Shown here piece after piece: positions 1 to 8,361 of a DNA stretch of 34,857 bases. Source of the stretch: an uncultured Lachnospiraceae bacterium (GTDB lineage: Bacteria; Bacillota; Clostridia; Lachnospirales; Lachnospiraceae); the NCBI GenBank assembly GCA_945919075.1, contig CAMEIX010000028.1, positions 1 through 34,857 of the forward strand, read 5' to 3'. Numbering within the stretch: position 1 is the stretch's first letter; the number at the start of each line of letters is the position of its first letter. The notes under the pieces are model-generated. The model was not told where the DNA came from. It worked only from the letters and a program-made list of their open reading frames with translations, and did no database searches. Both the position numbers and the translations under genes were made by a program.

Positions 1-221
1 CGGAAGGGTTGCAGAAACAGGTGGAAGAAATCCGCAGCGACGACGAATGGAGGGATAATTACATGACCTTAGAAATGAAACTGGACCAGAGATTTGAAGA
101 TGGCATGGAGACTCTGACGAACGTTGTTCTCAGGCTACGCAAGGGTGAGAGCGTAGAACAGTTGCGCAAAGAAGGTATTGAGGAAGAAGTCATAGAAAAG
201 GCACTTACTATATTGGAGTAA
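1..221 (+). CDS. C-terminal fragment of an Rpn-family nuclease/transposase-like protein (partial)
   Basis: The reading frame is open from the left edge of the window (first full codon at base 3) and stops with TAA at 219-221, so only the C-terminal ~72 residues are visible. The tail carries an acidic/basic helical stretch followed by LRKGESVEQLRKEGI and a final EEVIEKALTILE. This resembles the C-terminal helices of Rpn (PD-(D/E)XK recombination-promoting nuclease/putative transposase) proteins common in Clostridia. The catalytic domain lies outside the window, so the family call rests on tail similarity from memory. The gene ends 9 bp before the target duplication of the insertion sequence and so looks uninterrupted. 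Confidence 0.5.
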   Translation, partial: EGLQKQVEEIRSDDEWRDNYMTLEMKLDQRFEDGMETLTNVVLRLRKGESVEQLRKEGIEEEVIEKALTILE

Positions 222-230
222 GAAGTTAAG

Positions 231-239
231 GATGAAAAG
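231..239. repeat. Left target-site duplication of the ISLre2 element
   Basis: GATGAAAAG at 231-239 is repeated exactly at 2030-2038. The family is known to make 9-bp target duplications, and the sequences just inside these two copies are inverted relatives of each other, which fixes the element at 240-2029. Confidence 0.7.
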
Positions 240-271
240 CTTAGAGTAAAATTTTAATTGGCAAAAATAAA

Positions 272-295
272 GGGAAGAGACCGAAATCTCTTCCC
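272..295. terminator. Hairpin in the left end of the IS; terminator-like on the minus strand
   Basis: GGGAAGAGA (272-280) pairs perfectly with TCTCTTCCC (287-295) around a 6-nt loop. On the plus strand no U-tract follows. Read on the minus strand the stem is followed by TTTATTTTTGCC, which fits an intrinsic terminator for transcripts leaving the element leftwards. A role as a transposase leader structure is also possible. Confidence 0.45.
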
Positions 296-297
296 AA

Positions 298-310
298 TCA
301 TACAGATTTA
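298..310. repeat. Left copy of the 13-bp subterminal inverted repeat of the IS
   Basis: TCATACAGATTTA at 298-310 is the exact reverse complement of 1987-1999. The copies lie 58 and 30 bp inside the proposed ends, so they are subterminal and may be transposase-binding sites. They are not taken as the ends because no direct repeat flanks them. Confidence 0.7.
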
Positions 311-351
311 GCTTATTGTTTAATTGTCGAGAAAAAACAAAAGGAGTCTGT

Positions 352-1782
352 ATGATGAATTCTATGGTAAACGAAAAAGGGATAACTTTCAAGGAGATTG
401 GGAAAGAAATATTTAAAATTATATGTGAAGCAGGCAGGGAACTCACCAGGGAGATCCTTGAAAAGTATGATAAACATCTTCATGAAACAAGAAACAAGTC
501 TGTATATCGTGACAAAGGATGCCGCGGCACATCGATAAAGACCGTATACGGAGAAGTTCCATACGAACGGCATGTATATCAGACCCGTGATGAGTATGGA
601 ATAAACCACTGCGTATATCTTCTTGATGAAAATCTGAAACTGAACAGCATAGGACTCATTTCTGAAAACTATGTAGAATTATTAATTTCCTCCATCACGG
701 AGATGTCCTATCGGAACTGTGCCGAAAAGGTAAGCGAAACAACGGGCCTTTCCATTAGTCATGCAGGTGTCTGGAACATCATCCAGGCGTTGGGTGAGAA
801 ACTGGAAAACGATGAAAAAGAGCTTGTAGCAACAAGTAAACATCAGCAGATAAGAGGAAGCAGGGAGGTGCCGGTCCTGTTTGAAGAAGCTGACGGTGTA
901 TGGCTGAACCTGCAGGGAAAGGACCGTAAAGAGAGAAATTTCCCAAAGGCTGAGATGAAGGCCGCCATTGCTTATGATGGATGGAGAGAGGAAGGATCGG
1001 GAAGATACAGTCTGGATGGAAAAGTTGTTTCTGCCGGCTTTGAACGTGCTGAGGATTTTCAGAAAATCAGAGAGGCAATGATTGCTGCGGAATATAATCT
1101 TGACGAAGTGCAGGTGCGGTTACTGAATGGAGATGGGGCTTCCTGGATTAAAAAGACAAAAGACAGGGATACAGTATTCCAGCTTGACCTGTTTCACAGA
1201 AATAAAAGCATCCGGGAGAATCTCTCACATAAGAAGGCTGTACACGATGTGATGGAACTGCTTGAGAACGAGCAGATAGAAGAAATGTTTGAATATCTGA
1301 AGATATATAAGGAAAGTCTGTCAGATGATTCAGAAATCGAAAAAGCCGAAACATTGATTAGCTATTTCCATACAAACAGAGAAGGTCTGCTACCCTATCA
1401 GAAGAGAGGACTAAAGATACCCGAGAGCCCGGAAGGTCTCATCTATAAGAACATGGGAACGATGGAAAACCATATTTGGAGCATCATAGCCAGAAGGATG
1501 AAGCATAACCATACCAGTTGGAGCATAAGAGGAGGAAATCATCTTGCGAAGATTCTGGCAAAAAAATGTTCCGGAAAACTGTACGAAATAACAGAGCAGC
1601 TGCGCATTCCCGTGTTTGAAAAGGAGAAACTGGAAGAAATAAAAGGAGATATCCTGCAGGCCGGACAGATAGGAAAAAAGATTGGAAAAGGATATGAATA
1701 TCCGGTCATGGGACATTTGATCGGATTGGATGCTGTGACAAGAGGTGACAGAAAAAAGATACTTGCCATGGCAGGTTTCTAA
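352..1782 (+). CDS. ISLre2-family transposase (UPF0236 type)
   Basis: A 476-residue protein that catalyses transposition of the surrounding element. I recognise the ISLre2/UPF0236 family from the N-terminal region YRDKGCRGTSIKTVYGEV, the SETTGLSISHAGVWNI segment and the C-terminal GGNHLAKIL region. Acidic residues that could form the DDE site are D181 (EEADGVW), D261 (NGDGASW) and E372 (MENHIW); this assignment is inference. The start at 352 is chosen because AAGGAG lies at 340-345; the frame is open further upstream but only with a TTG start and no ribosome-binding site. A second ATG follows at 355. The length is normal for the family and no frameshift or internal stop is seen, so the enzyme is probably functional. 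Confidence 0.9.
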   Translation: MMNSMVNEKGITFKEIGKEIFKIICEAGRELTREILEKYDKHLHETRNKSVYRDKGCRGTSIKTVYGEVPYERHVYQTRDEYGINHCVYLLDENLKLNSIGLISENYVELLISSITEMSYRNCAEKVSETTGLSISHAGVWNIIQALGEKLENDEKELVATSKHQQIRGSREVPVLFEEADGVWLNLQGKDRKERNFPKAEMKAAIAYDGWREEGSGRYSLDGKVVSAGFERAEDFQKIREAMIAAEYNLDEVQVRLLNGDGASWIKKTKDRDTVFQLDLFHRNKSIRENLSHKKAVHDVMELLENEQIEEMFEYLKIYKESLSDDSEIEKAETLISYFHTNREGLLPYQKRGLKIPESPEGLIYKNMGTMENHIWSIIARRMKHNHTSWSIRGGNHLAKILAKKCSGKLYEITEQLRIPVFEKEKLEEIKGDILQAGQIGKKIGKGYEYPVMGHLIGLDAVTRGDRKKILAMAGF

Positions 1783-1787
1783 AAACA

Positions 1788-1979
1788 GTACCGTAAAAGG
1801 CGATGTATGCATGCGAAAGACGATAGCGAGGCTTCCGTAGCAAGCTGCAGGCTAGCAGCGAAGGCGGGCGCGTGTCTGAGCCCAAAGGGCGAGTTTGCGC
1901 AGGAGCCTGAGCGAATCAGCGCATGCAGCGAGCAGGAAACGCAGCGTGTCTAAGCAGCATACATTGCCTTGAACGGTGC
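1788..1979 (+). ncRNA. Large structured GC-rich block inside the IS, closed by a long stem (unrecognised)
   Basis: Bases 1788-1810 are complementary to 1957-1979 over 23 positions: 19 Watson-Crick pairs, and two of the four mismatches can form G-U pairs. The ~146 nt between are GC-rich, unlike the AT-rich surroundings. They contain smaller hairpins such as GCTGC/GCAGC (1844-1859) and GCCC-AAA-GGGC (1880-1890), and many AGCGA/GCGAG motifs. The 12-mer GCGTGTCTGAGC at 1870 recurs with one change at 1944, which suggests a degenerate internal duplication of about 74 nt. No open reading frame of interest is present. It begins 6 nt after the transposase stop codon and lies wholly within the mobile element. 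It could be a regulatory 3' UTR, a small RNA or a transposition enhancer; I do not recognise a known family. Confidence 0.5.
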
Positions 1980-1986
1980 ATATGGA

Positions 1987-1999
1987 TAAATCTGTATGA
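1987..1999. repeat. Right copy of the 13-bp subterminal inverted repeat of the IS
   Basis: TAAATCTGTATGA is the exact reverse complement of 298-310. It lies 8 bp after the structured block and 30 bp inside the proposed right end. Confidence 0.7.
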
Positions 2000-2029
2000 A
2001 AGCATTGCCAACAAACGCTTGACAGTAAC

Positions 2030-2038
2030 GATGAAAAG
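2030..2038. repeat. Right target-site duplication of the ISLre2 element
   Basis: GATGAAAAG is identical to 231-239. It lies 19 bp before the -35 element of the pilin promoter, so the insertion may have separated that promoter from upstream control sequence. Confidence 0.7.
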
Positions 2039-2057
2039 TATATTATACAGAAAAGCC

Positions 2058-2087
2058 TTGCTTTTCATATATTAGATAGAGTATAAT
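2058..2087 (+). promoter_or_regulatory. Probable sigma-A promoter of the pilin-proS unit
   Basis: TTGCTT (2058-2063) and a perfect TATAAT (2082-2087) are separated by 18 bp. The start of transcription would fall near 2094, giving a leader of about 40 nt before the pilin ATG. The promoter lies just outside the insertion sequence. Confidence 0.6.
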
Positions 2088-2132
2088 TTTATTATATATG
2101 TTGCTTTGTTTTCATGTTAGGGAGAGATTATT

Positions 2133-2546
2133 ATGAAAAAGGAATTGAGTAACAAAGGTTTTTCATTGGTGGAACTGATAATTGTCATTGCTATCATGGC
2201 GGTTTTGGTTGGTTTGCTGGCCCCGCAGTATTTTAAGTATGTTGACAATTCAAGGGTTGCCACAGACATTTCAAACAGCGAAGAACTTGCCACTGTTTTC
2301 GGTGTTGCTTTTGCAAACGGTCAGATTACGCCCGGCACCTATACGGGAACGGAGAATGCTACCATGGGGCCCACTGTGGACATTGCAAATTGGCCGGAAC
2401 TGAAATACAGTCAGGGTACCAGCTGGCAGGTAACCCTAAGCGGTGACGGAGTTACCAGTGTTTATATCGGATGCGGCGGAACATACTACGAGGGATTTCC
2501 GAACCCCCAGTCTGCAAACGGATATTATACGGCATTTCACCGATAA
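2133..2546 (+). CDS. Type IV pilin-like protein with prepilin N-terminal methylation motif
   Basis: A 137-residue prepilin-like protein. The short positive leader MKKELSNKG is followed by the class III signal FSLVELIIVIAIMAVLVGLL, with prepilin peptidase cleavage expected between G9 and F10 and the conserved Glu at position 5 of the mature protein. The hydrophobic helix would anchor the subunit in the membrane or pack into a pilus core; a small globular C-terminal domain of about 100 residues follows. GGGAGAG at 2120-2126 precedes the ATG. No pilus assembly ATPase, platform protein or prepilin peptidase gene is nearby, so it is an orphan pilin. proS begins 40 bp downstream with no terminator between, so the two genes are probably co-transcribed. 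Whether it forms part of a pilus, a pseudopilus or a competence system cannot be judged here. Confidence 0.85.
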   Translation: MKKELSNKGFSLVELIIVIAIMAVLVGLLAPQYFKYVDNSRVATDISNSEELATVFGVAFANGQITPGTYTGTENATMGPTVDIANWPELKYSQGTSWQVTLSGDGVTSVYIGCGGTYYEGFPNPQSANGYYTAFHR

Positions 2547-2586
2547 TAAATAGAATGACATCATAGGAATACAGGAGATATTGAAA

Positions 2587-4020
2587 ATGGCTGACAAGAA
2601 ATTAGTTGAAGCTATCACATCCATGGAGGAAGACTTTGCCCAGTGGTATACGGATGTGGTGAAAAAGGCAGAATTGTGTGATTACACCAGTGTTAAGGGA
2701 TGTATGGTTATCAAACCTGCCGGCTATGCGATCTGGGAATTATTGCAAAGACAGTTGGATGACAGGTTTAAAAAAGCAGGAGTACAGAATGTGTACCTTC
2801 CCATGTTTATCCCCGAAAGTCTGTTGCAGAAGGAGAAGGATCATGTAGAAGGCTTTGCACCCGAAGTAGCATGGGTAACACATGGCGGTCTGCAGCCGCT
2901 TCAGGAGAGACTCTGTGTCAGACCCACTTCGGAAACACTGTTCTGTGATTTTTACAAGAATGAAGTGCAGTCCTACCGGGATCTGCCCAAGGTATATAAC
3001 CAGTGGTGTTCCGTAGTTCGTTGGGAAAAGGAGACCAGACCCTTCCTTCGCAGCCGTGAATTTTTATGGCAGGAAGGTCATACTGCTCATGCTACAGCAG
3101 AAGAGGCAGAGGAAAGAACCATTCAGATGTTAAATCTGTATGCGGATTTTTGCGAAGAAGTACTGGCAATTCCGGTTGTAAAGGGACAGAAGACCGATAA
3201 GGAGAAATTTGCAGGTGCACTTGCAACTTACACCATCGAATCCCTGATGCACGACGGAAAGGCACTGCAGTCCGGTACCAGCCATAATTTTGGGGACGGA
3301 TTTGCAAGGGCGTTCGGTATTCAGTTTGCAGATAAGGATAATACCTTAAAATACGTTCATCAGACCTCCTGGGGTATGACTACCCGAATGATTGGTGCAA
3401 TTATCATGGTACACGGTGACAATTCCGGTCTGGTACTGCCTCCCAAGGTAGCACCCATTCAGGTTGCAATCATCCCGATTCAGCAGAAGAAAGAAGGCGT
3501 TTTGGAGAAGGCATTTGAACTTCGTGACCGTTTGTCCGGCAGTTTCCGCGTAAAAGTGGATGATACCGATAAGAGTCCCGGATTTAAATTTGCGGAAGCG
3601 GAAATGCGTGGATTCCCCTTACGTCTGGAAATCGGGCCGAAAGACATCGAAGCCGGAAAATGCGTTCTTTGCAGAAGGGATACCAGAGAAAAGATTGAAG
3701 TGGCACTTGAGGATGTGGAAGCAAAAGTTGCAGAACTTTTGGAGACCATCCATAGCGATATGTTAGAGAGAGCAAGAACTCACAGAGAAGAGCATACCTA
3801 CATTGCAAAGGACATGGCAGAGTTTGAAAAAATCTTTACCGAAAAGGCCGGTTTTGTAAAGGCAATGTGGTGCGGCAATCAGGAATGTGAGGATCTTATC
3901 AAGGAGAAACTCAGTGTCACCAGCCGTTGTATGCCGTTTGAGCAGGAAAAGATTTCGGATACCTGTGTCTGCTGCGGAAGACCGGCGCAGAAGATGGTTT
4001 ACTGGGGCAGAGCGTACTAA
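2587..4020 (+). CDS. proS: Prolyl-tRNA synthetase, archaeal/eukaryote-like type
   Basis: A cytoplasmic 477-residue class II synthetase that charges tRNA-Pro. Motif 1 lies around [17 protein letters not shown], motif 2 in [20 protein letters not shown], and motif 3 in [16 protein letters not shown]. The C-terminal zinc-binding domain has cysteines in CGNQEC and DTCVCCGR, and the chain ends in Tyr as in archaeal-type ProRS. The editing insertion of classical bacterial ProRS (about 570 residues) is absent. This form is known in many Clostridia. The ATG at 2587 has AGGAG at 2573-2577 at ideal spacing; an in-frame TTG at 2581 is too close to it. There is no room for a T-box leader before the gene, so it probably depends on the promoter upstream of the pilin gene. 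Confidence 0.95.
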   Translation: MADKKLVEAITSMEEDFAQWYTDVVKKAELCDYTSVKGCMVIKPAGYAIWELLQRQLDDRFKKAGVQNVYLPMFIPESLLQKEKDHVEGFAPEVAWVTHGGLQPLQERLCVRPTSETLFCDFYKNEVQSYRDLPKVYNQWCSVVRWEKETRPFLRSREFLWQEGHTAHATAEEAEERTIQMLNLYADFCEEVLAIPVVKGQKTDKEKFAGALATYTIESLMHDGKALQSGTSHNFGDGFARAFGIQFADKDNTLKYVHQTSWGMTTRMIGAIIMVHGDNSGLVLPPKVAPIQVAIIPIQQKKEGVLEKAFELRDRLSGSFRVKVDDTDKSPGFKFAEAEMRGFPLRLEIGPKDIEAGKCVLCRRDTREKIEVALEDVEAKVAELLETIHSDMLERARTHREEHTYIAKDMAEFEKIFTEKAGFVKAMWCGNQECEDLIKEKLSVTSRCMPFEQEKISDTCVCCGRPAQKMVYWGRAY

Positions 4021-4088
4021 TCTGCAAGAGAATGTACATGGCGGAACAGTGCCTGTTAATCTTTAATAAATTAAGTAGTTCAGATAGA

Positions 4089-4122
4089 AAAAAGACAGTA
4101 TACAAAAGGCTGTCTTTTTTTT
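4089..4122 (+). terminator. Intrinsic terminator after proS
   Basis: AGACAG (4093-4098) pairs with CTGTCT (4110-4115), extended by an A-run upstream and followed by a run of eight or more T. Confidence 0.85.
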
Positions 4123-4189
4123 ATAATGAGTATACAATGGACAACTGTGGCAGGATTCATCTGCCTATAAAATATAAGGAGGATATAGC

Positions 4190-6529
4190 ATGATTTTCGG
4201 AAACGGTTGCTGGTTACAAAAGGAAGGCTGCAGCTGCCTTTCTCCCCAGGAAGTATACTTTGAAAAGGTTGAGGATACCAGGGTGACTCTTTGTCTTCCT
4301 ACCTCACATATTTTTAACAGAGGATGTACACTGGGCGGTGTAAATCTTACCATGATCGTGACAAGTCCTGCACCGGATGTGCTGCGTGTACAGACTTATC
4401 ATCATATGGGAGTGCAGAAAAAATCACCCGAATTTGAACTGGAGCAGAGGGATGAACTGCCTTTGGAGGTAGAGGAAAACGAAGAAACCCTGACTGTAAA
4501 AAGCGGAAACTTAAGCCTGGAATTCGGTAAGAAAAACTGGTATATGGCATACAAACGCGGTAATGAAGTAATTACCCGTTCTGCCGCAAAGGATCTTGCC
4601 TTAATGAAGATGAATTGGAAGGGCGACTACTACGATAAAGGAGACAACGTAGATACATATATGCGTCAACAGCTCACCATGGGCGTGGGTGAACTGATTT
4701 ACGGACTGGGCGAGCGCTTCACCGCCTTTGCCAAGAACGGACAGAGTGTGTCCATCTGGAATGAGGACGGAGGCACAAGCACTTACCAGTCTTACAAGAA
4801 CATTCCCTTCTATGTCAGCAACAAGGGATATGGCGTTTTGGTAAATCATCCTGAGAAGGTGGAATTTGAAATCGGTACTGAGCAGGTAACCAAAACCGCA
4901 TTCTCCGTAGAAGGCGGCTATCTGGATTACTATCTTTTCAATGGTCCTACCATGAAAGAAGTTCTGACCCGTTATACGGATCTGACCGGAAAACCTTCCC
5001 TTCCGGCACCCTGGACCTTTGGTCTGTGGTTATCCACTTCCTTTACCACCAATTATGACGAAGAAACGGTTATGAGTTTTATTAACGGAATGCTGGACAG
5101 AGGAATTCCGTTAAGAACCTTCCATTTTGACTGCTTCTGGATGAAGGAGTTCCATTGGACGGACTTTTTGTGGGATGAAAGGGTATTCCCGGACCCCAAG
5201 GGCATGCTTTCCCGAATTAAGGAAAAGGGCTTAAATATCTGTGTATGGATTAACCCTTACATTGCCCAGGAAAGTGTTCTTTTCAAAGAAGGTATGGAAA
5301 ACGGTTATCTGGTAAAACGTATAGGCGGCGATGTATGGCAGTGGGATATGTGGCAGCCCGGCATGGCACTGGTTGACTTTACCAATCCGGATGCCTGTGC
5401 ATGGTATCAGGAAAAACTGGCAGGTCTGCTGGATATGGGTGTGGACTGCTTCAAAACAGACTTCGGTGAGAGAATCCCTACCGAGGGAATTGAATATTTT
5501 GACCATTCCGACACCAAAAAGATGCACAACTATTATACTTATCTGTACAATAAATGTGTATATGATATACTGGAGAAAAAGCGTGGCAAAGGAGAAGCCG
5601 TATTGTTTGCACGTTCTGCAACCGTAGGCGGTCAGAAATTCCCCGTACACTGGGGCGGTGACTGCTGGTCCGATTATGAGTCCATGGAAGAAAGCTTACG
5701 CGGTGGTCTTTCCCTTATGATGTCCGGATTTGGTTACTGGGCACATGACATCGGCGGTTTTGAGAGTACTTCCACGCCCGATGTTTATAAGCGTTGGGTT
5801 GCATTCGGCCTTTTATCCTCCCACAGCCGTCTCCATGGCAGTACCTCCTACAGAGTACCCTGGGCTTATGATGAAGAAGCGGTTGATGTAGTACGGTTCT
5901 TCACAAAGTTAAAGGCAAGACTGATGCCCTATCTTTACAAAACGGCGATTGATACCAACAGGTCCGGTGTACCTACCATGCGAAGCATGGTTCTGGAATT
6001 TACGGAAGATAAAACCTGCAATTATGCGGATCATCAGTATATGTTGGGCGACAACCTTTTAGTATCTCCGATTTTCAATGAAGAGGGTATGGCAGAATAT
6101 TACTTACCGGAAGGCCGTTGGACGGATTTCTTTACCGGCGAGGTAAAAGAAGGCGGCAGATGGATTAAGGAGAAACACGGTTACATGAGTATTCCCCTTC
6201 TGGTAAAGGAGAACTCCATTGTAGCAATGGGCGCCTGTGATAACAGACCGGACTATGATTATGGTGAGAATGCAGAGCTTCGCATTTATGAATTAAAGGA
6301 TGGCGTGGCAGCAGGCACTACCGTTTATGGTATGGACAAATCCGAGGAAATTGTGATTACTGCCGTAAAGAACGCAGATACCATTACCATAGATGTAGAG
6401 GCAAAGGTGCCCTTCTCCATCCGTTTGGCAGGTGTTACCGCGAAAAATGCCGATGGCGCAGAACTGTGTACGGATGACAATGATAGCATTCTTACAAACG
6501 TATCCGGGCATGTGGTTGTAACGCTGTAA
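4190..6529 (+). CDS. yicI: GH31 alpha-xylosidase, YicI type
   Basis: A 779-residue cytoplasmic glycoside hydrolase (no signal peptide) expected to remove alpha-xylosyl residues from isoprimeverose or xyloglucan oligosaccharides. The nucleophile is D424 in KTDFGERIP and the acid/base is D491 in HWGGDCW; their spacing of 67 is close to the 66 of E. coli YicI. The HFDCFWMKEF loop matches the substrate-selecting Cys-Phe loop of YicI, which favours xylose over glucose at subsite -1. Many further blocks are recognisably YicI-like (ICVWINPYI, GLLSSHSRLHGS). AAGGAGG at 4176-4182 supports the start. No convincing -35 element is seen upstream, only AT-rich TATAAT and TACAAT stretches and a small inverted repeat GGCAG/CTGCC around 4149-4165, so activation by a regulator is plausible. 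yesM starts 21 bp downstream. An alpha-glucosidase activity is less likely. Confidence 0.93.
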   Translation: MIFGNGCWLQKEGCSCLSPQEVYFEKVEDTRVTLCLPTSHIFNRGCTLGGVNLTMIVTSPAPDVLRVQTYHHMGVQKKSPEFELEQRDELPLEVEENEETLTVKSGNLSLEFGKKNWYMAYKRGNEVITRSAAKDLALMKMNWKGDYYDKGDNVDTYMRQQLTMGVGELIYGLGERFTAFAKNGQSVSIWNEDGGTSTYQSYKNIPFYVSNKGYGVLVNHPEKVEFEIGTEQVTKTAFSVEGGYLDYYLFNGPTMKEVLTRYTDLTGKPSLPAPWTFGLWLSTSFTTNYDEETVMSFINGMLDRGIPLRTFHFDCFWMKEFHWTDFLWDERVFPDPKGMLSRIKEKGLNICVWINPYIAQESVLFKEGMENGYLVKRIGGDVWQWDMWQPGMALVDFTNPDACAWYQEKLAGLLDMGVDCFKTDFGERIPTEGIEYFDHSDTKKMHNYYTYLYNKCVYDILEKKRGKGEAVLFARSATVGGQKFPVHWGGDCWSDYESMEESLRGGLSLMMSGFGYWAHDIGGFESTSTPDVYKRWVAFGLLSSHSRLHGSTSYRVPWAYDEEAVDVVRFFTKLKARLMPYLYKTAIDTNRSGVPTMRSMVLEFTEDKTCNYADHQYMLGDNLLVSPIFNEEGMAEYYLPEGRWTDFFTGEVKEGGRWIKEKHGYMSIPLLVKENSIVAMGACDNRPDYDYGENAELRIYELKDGVAAGTTVYGMDKSEEIVITAVKNADTITIDVEAKVPFSIRLAGVTAKNADGAELCTDDNDSILTNVSGHVVVTL

Positions 6530-6550
6530 TCACAAGAGGTTAAATAATAT

Positions 6551-8344
6551 ATGAAACAGATAAGGAACCGATTACTGGAATTTTTTAGCAAAAGAAAGAT
6601 CAGGCAGCAGCTCTATATGATTTATATTGTTGCCGTTCTTTTGCCGATTGTTGTAATCGGTTCCTTTTTGATTGGCAATACCGGGAAACTTTTAACGGAG
6701 TATTACGAAAATCTGCTGGAATCGGACAACCTGCGTGTGAAGACGATTTTGTTTGAGATTACGAGCCAGGTTTATAATATTTCCGAAACCATTATTTTTG
6801 AGGATAGTTTACAGGAAATATTAAGCCTGAAGGGAGAACCGGAAGATCAGAATTATGCGTATTCTTATACTACGTTAAATAACTATATTTCCAATCACGC
6901 CGAGATAGAGGATATTGTAATCTACACGGACAATCCCTATGCGGCGAATTATATGCATTTTGAAAAGACAGATGAGGAAATCCGCAGCCGCACCTGGTAT
7001 CAGAAAGCTATGGAACAGGCAGGGGCATTCTGGACACCGGTAAAGGACGTGGATAAATACGGAAATGAGTATTGGAATCTTGCCTTAATCCGGAGAATTA
7101 CGGTCATGAACAATGAAGAGCAGGCAGTTTTGGTCATGAAACTCAGTGACAACTACCTTCAGACCCGTATCAGCAGTAATGAATACCGGATTCATGCACT
7201 TTGTGAAGAGGGGCCTGTCTTTTACGATTCTTCCAGAGAGCATTACGGAGAAGAAGAGACAATCTACATTGACAGGACGAATGATTATTATCAGTATACA
7301 GGTATGGTATGGCAGGGAGCGAAGAAAGTATTTACGAAGGTTTCCACCCTGCGTCTGTACCAGAGTAAGAGCAAAATTTATATTATTACGATGCATGACA
7401 AGGCCTATTCGGATATCCGGGGAATTATCCTTACCAATCTGCTGATTGTGGCGATTGCGGCCATTCTTCCGGGAATCCTGATTCACTATTTTACCAAGTA
7501 TTTTACCAATCGTGTCTCTCTTTTGCGTGACCAGATGAAGAAGGTAAGCAGTGGGGACTATGATGATAATCCGTTCTTTGGCGGAGAGGATGAACTTTCG
7601 GAAACCTATTCGGATTTACAGGTCATGGTGGATGTGATTAAGAAAAAGGATGCAAAAATGTATGAGACCATCCTTTCGGAGCAAAAACTCCTAAATGAAC
7701 AACAGGTGATTGAAATGAAGATGCTGGCAAGCCAGATTAATCCTCACTTCTTATACAATACCCTGGAAAGTATCCGCATGCAGGCCGTTGCCGCAGGGAA
7801 TAAAGAAGTAGCAAATTCCATCAAGCTTCTCGGAAAATCCATGCGGTACGTGTTGGAAAATACCGGTACGGCCATGGTTACCCTGAAAAAGGAACTGGAT
7901 TATGTTCTGACCTATTTGCAGATTCAGAAAATCCGTTTTGGCAGTAAATTTGATTATAAGATTGAGGTTTCGGATGAAATTCAACCAGACTTATGTATGA
8001 TTCTGCCTATTCTGATTCAACCGGTTGTGGAAAATGCCATTCTTCATGGCCTGGAGGAAGTGGAAGAGGGTGGACTGATTACCGTGAAGATAACACTCCC
8101 TGAGGAGAATTTTTTGCAGGTTGAGGTGACGGATAACGGCAGTGGCATGGATCGGGAAACCTTGGAAAATCTGCGGGAATCCATTAAAAAGAATACCACC
8201 GGCAGGCAGAGGAGTATCGGGCTTGCCAACATTCACCAGCGTATCCGGCTCTGCCATGGCGAGGAGTACGGCATGACAGTGGACAGTAAAATCGGAAGCG
8301 GTACCGTGATTACCCTCAGACTGCCCTATAAACCGGCAGAATGA
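6551..8344 (+). CDS. yesM: YesM-type sensor histidine kinase
   Basis: A 597-residue membrane kinase of the HPK7/LytS-YesM class. TM1 lies at about residues 20-45, an extracytoplasmic sensor domain of roughly 240 residues follows, then TM2 near residues 290-312 and a HAMP linker. The phosphorylated residue is H399 in INPHFLYNTLES. The ATPase domain has the N-box PVVENAILHGLEE, the G-box DNGSGMD and the terminal GLANIHQRIRL motif. It should sense an extracellular ligand, directly or through a binding protein, and phosphorylate the AraC-type regulator of the same locus. Unusually, that regulator is not adjacent but lies 7 kb away on the opposite strand. A weak AGAGGT at 6534-6539 precedes the start, and the gene is probably co-transcribed with yicI. 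Confidence 0.93.
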   Translation: MKQIRNRLLEFFSKRKIRQQLYMIYIVAVLLPIVVIGSFLIGNTGKLLTEYYENLLESDNLRVKTILFEITSQVYNISETIIFEDSLQEILSLKGEPEDQNYAYSYTTLNNYISNHAEIEDIVIYTDNPYAANYMHFEKTDEEIRSRTWYQKAMEQAGAFWTPVKDVDKYGNEYWNLALIRRITVMNNEEQAVLVMKLSDNYLQTRISSNEYRIHALCEEGPVFYDSSREHYGEEETIYIDRTNDYYQYTGMVWQGAKKVFTKVSTLRLYQSKSKIYIITMHDKAYSDIRGIILTNLLIVAIAAILPGILIHYFTKYFTNRVSLLRDQMKKVSSGDYDDNPFFGGEDELSETYSDLQVMVDVIKKKDAKMYETILSEQKLLNEQQVIEMKMLASQINPHFLYNTLESIRMQAVAAGNKEVANSIKLLGKSMRYVLENTGTAMVTLKKELDYVLTYLQIQKIRFGSKFDYKIEVSDEIQPDLCMILPILIQPVVENAILHGLEEVEEGGLITVKITLPEENFLQVEVTDNGSGMDRETLENLRESIKKNTTGRQRSIGLANIHQRIRLCHGEEYGMTVDSKIGSGTVITLRLPYKPAE

Positions 8345-8361
8345 TTGAAAAAGGCGATAAA

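Larger units (their letters stand above)
240..2029 (+). mobile_element. ISLre2-family insertion sequence, apparently complete
   Basis: This 1790-bp element is bounded by the 9-bp direct repeat GATGAAAAG. The left end (from 240) and the reverse complement of the right end (from 2029) agree at about 16 of the first 25 positions, including an identical TTGGCAA block at 258-264 and 2005-2011. Further in there is a perfect 13-bp subterminal inverted repeat. The element holds one intact transposase gene (352-1782), a hairpin in its left end, and about 250 bp of GC-rich structured sequence after the transposase. It sits in the intergenic space between the Rpn-like gene and the pilin gene and does not appear to break a gene. 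The intact transposase and perfect duplication suggest a fairly recent insertion. Confidence 0.75.

Noticed and set aside
1801..1979. CRISPR array or tRNA cluster in the GC-rich block
   Set aside because: The repeats are degenerate and unevenly spaced, and no cloverleaf or anticodon stem could be drawn.
298..1999. The perfect 13-bp inverted repeat as the true ends of the insertion sequence
   Set aside because: No direct repeat flanks these positions, while 231-239/2030-2038 gives an exact 9-bp duplication with related terminal sequences.
2547..2586. T-box leader for proS
   Set aside because: The 40-bp gap is too short, and no specifier or T-box sequence is present there or in the pilin leader.
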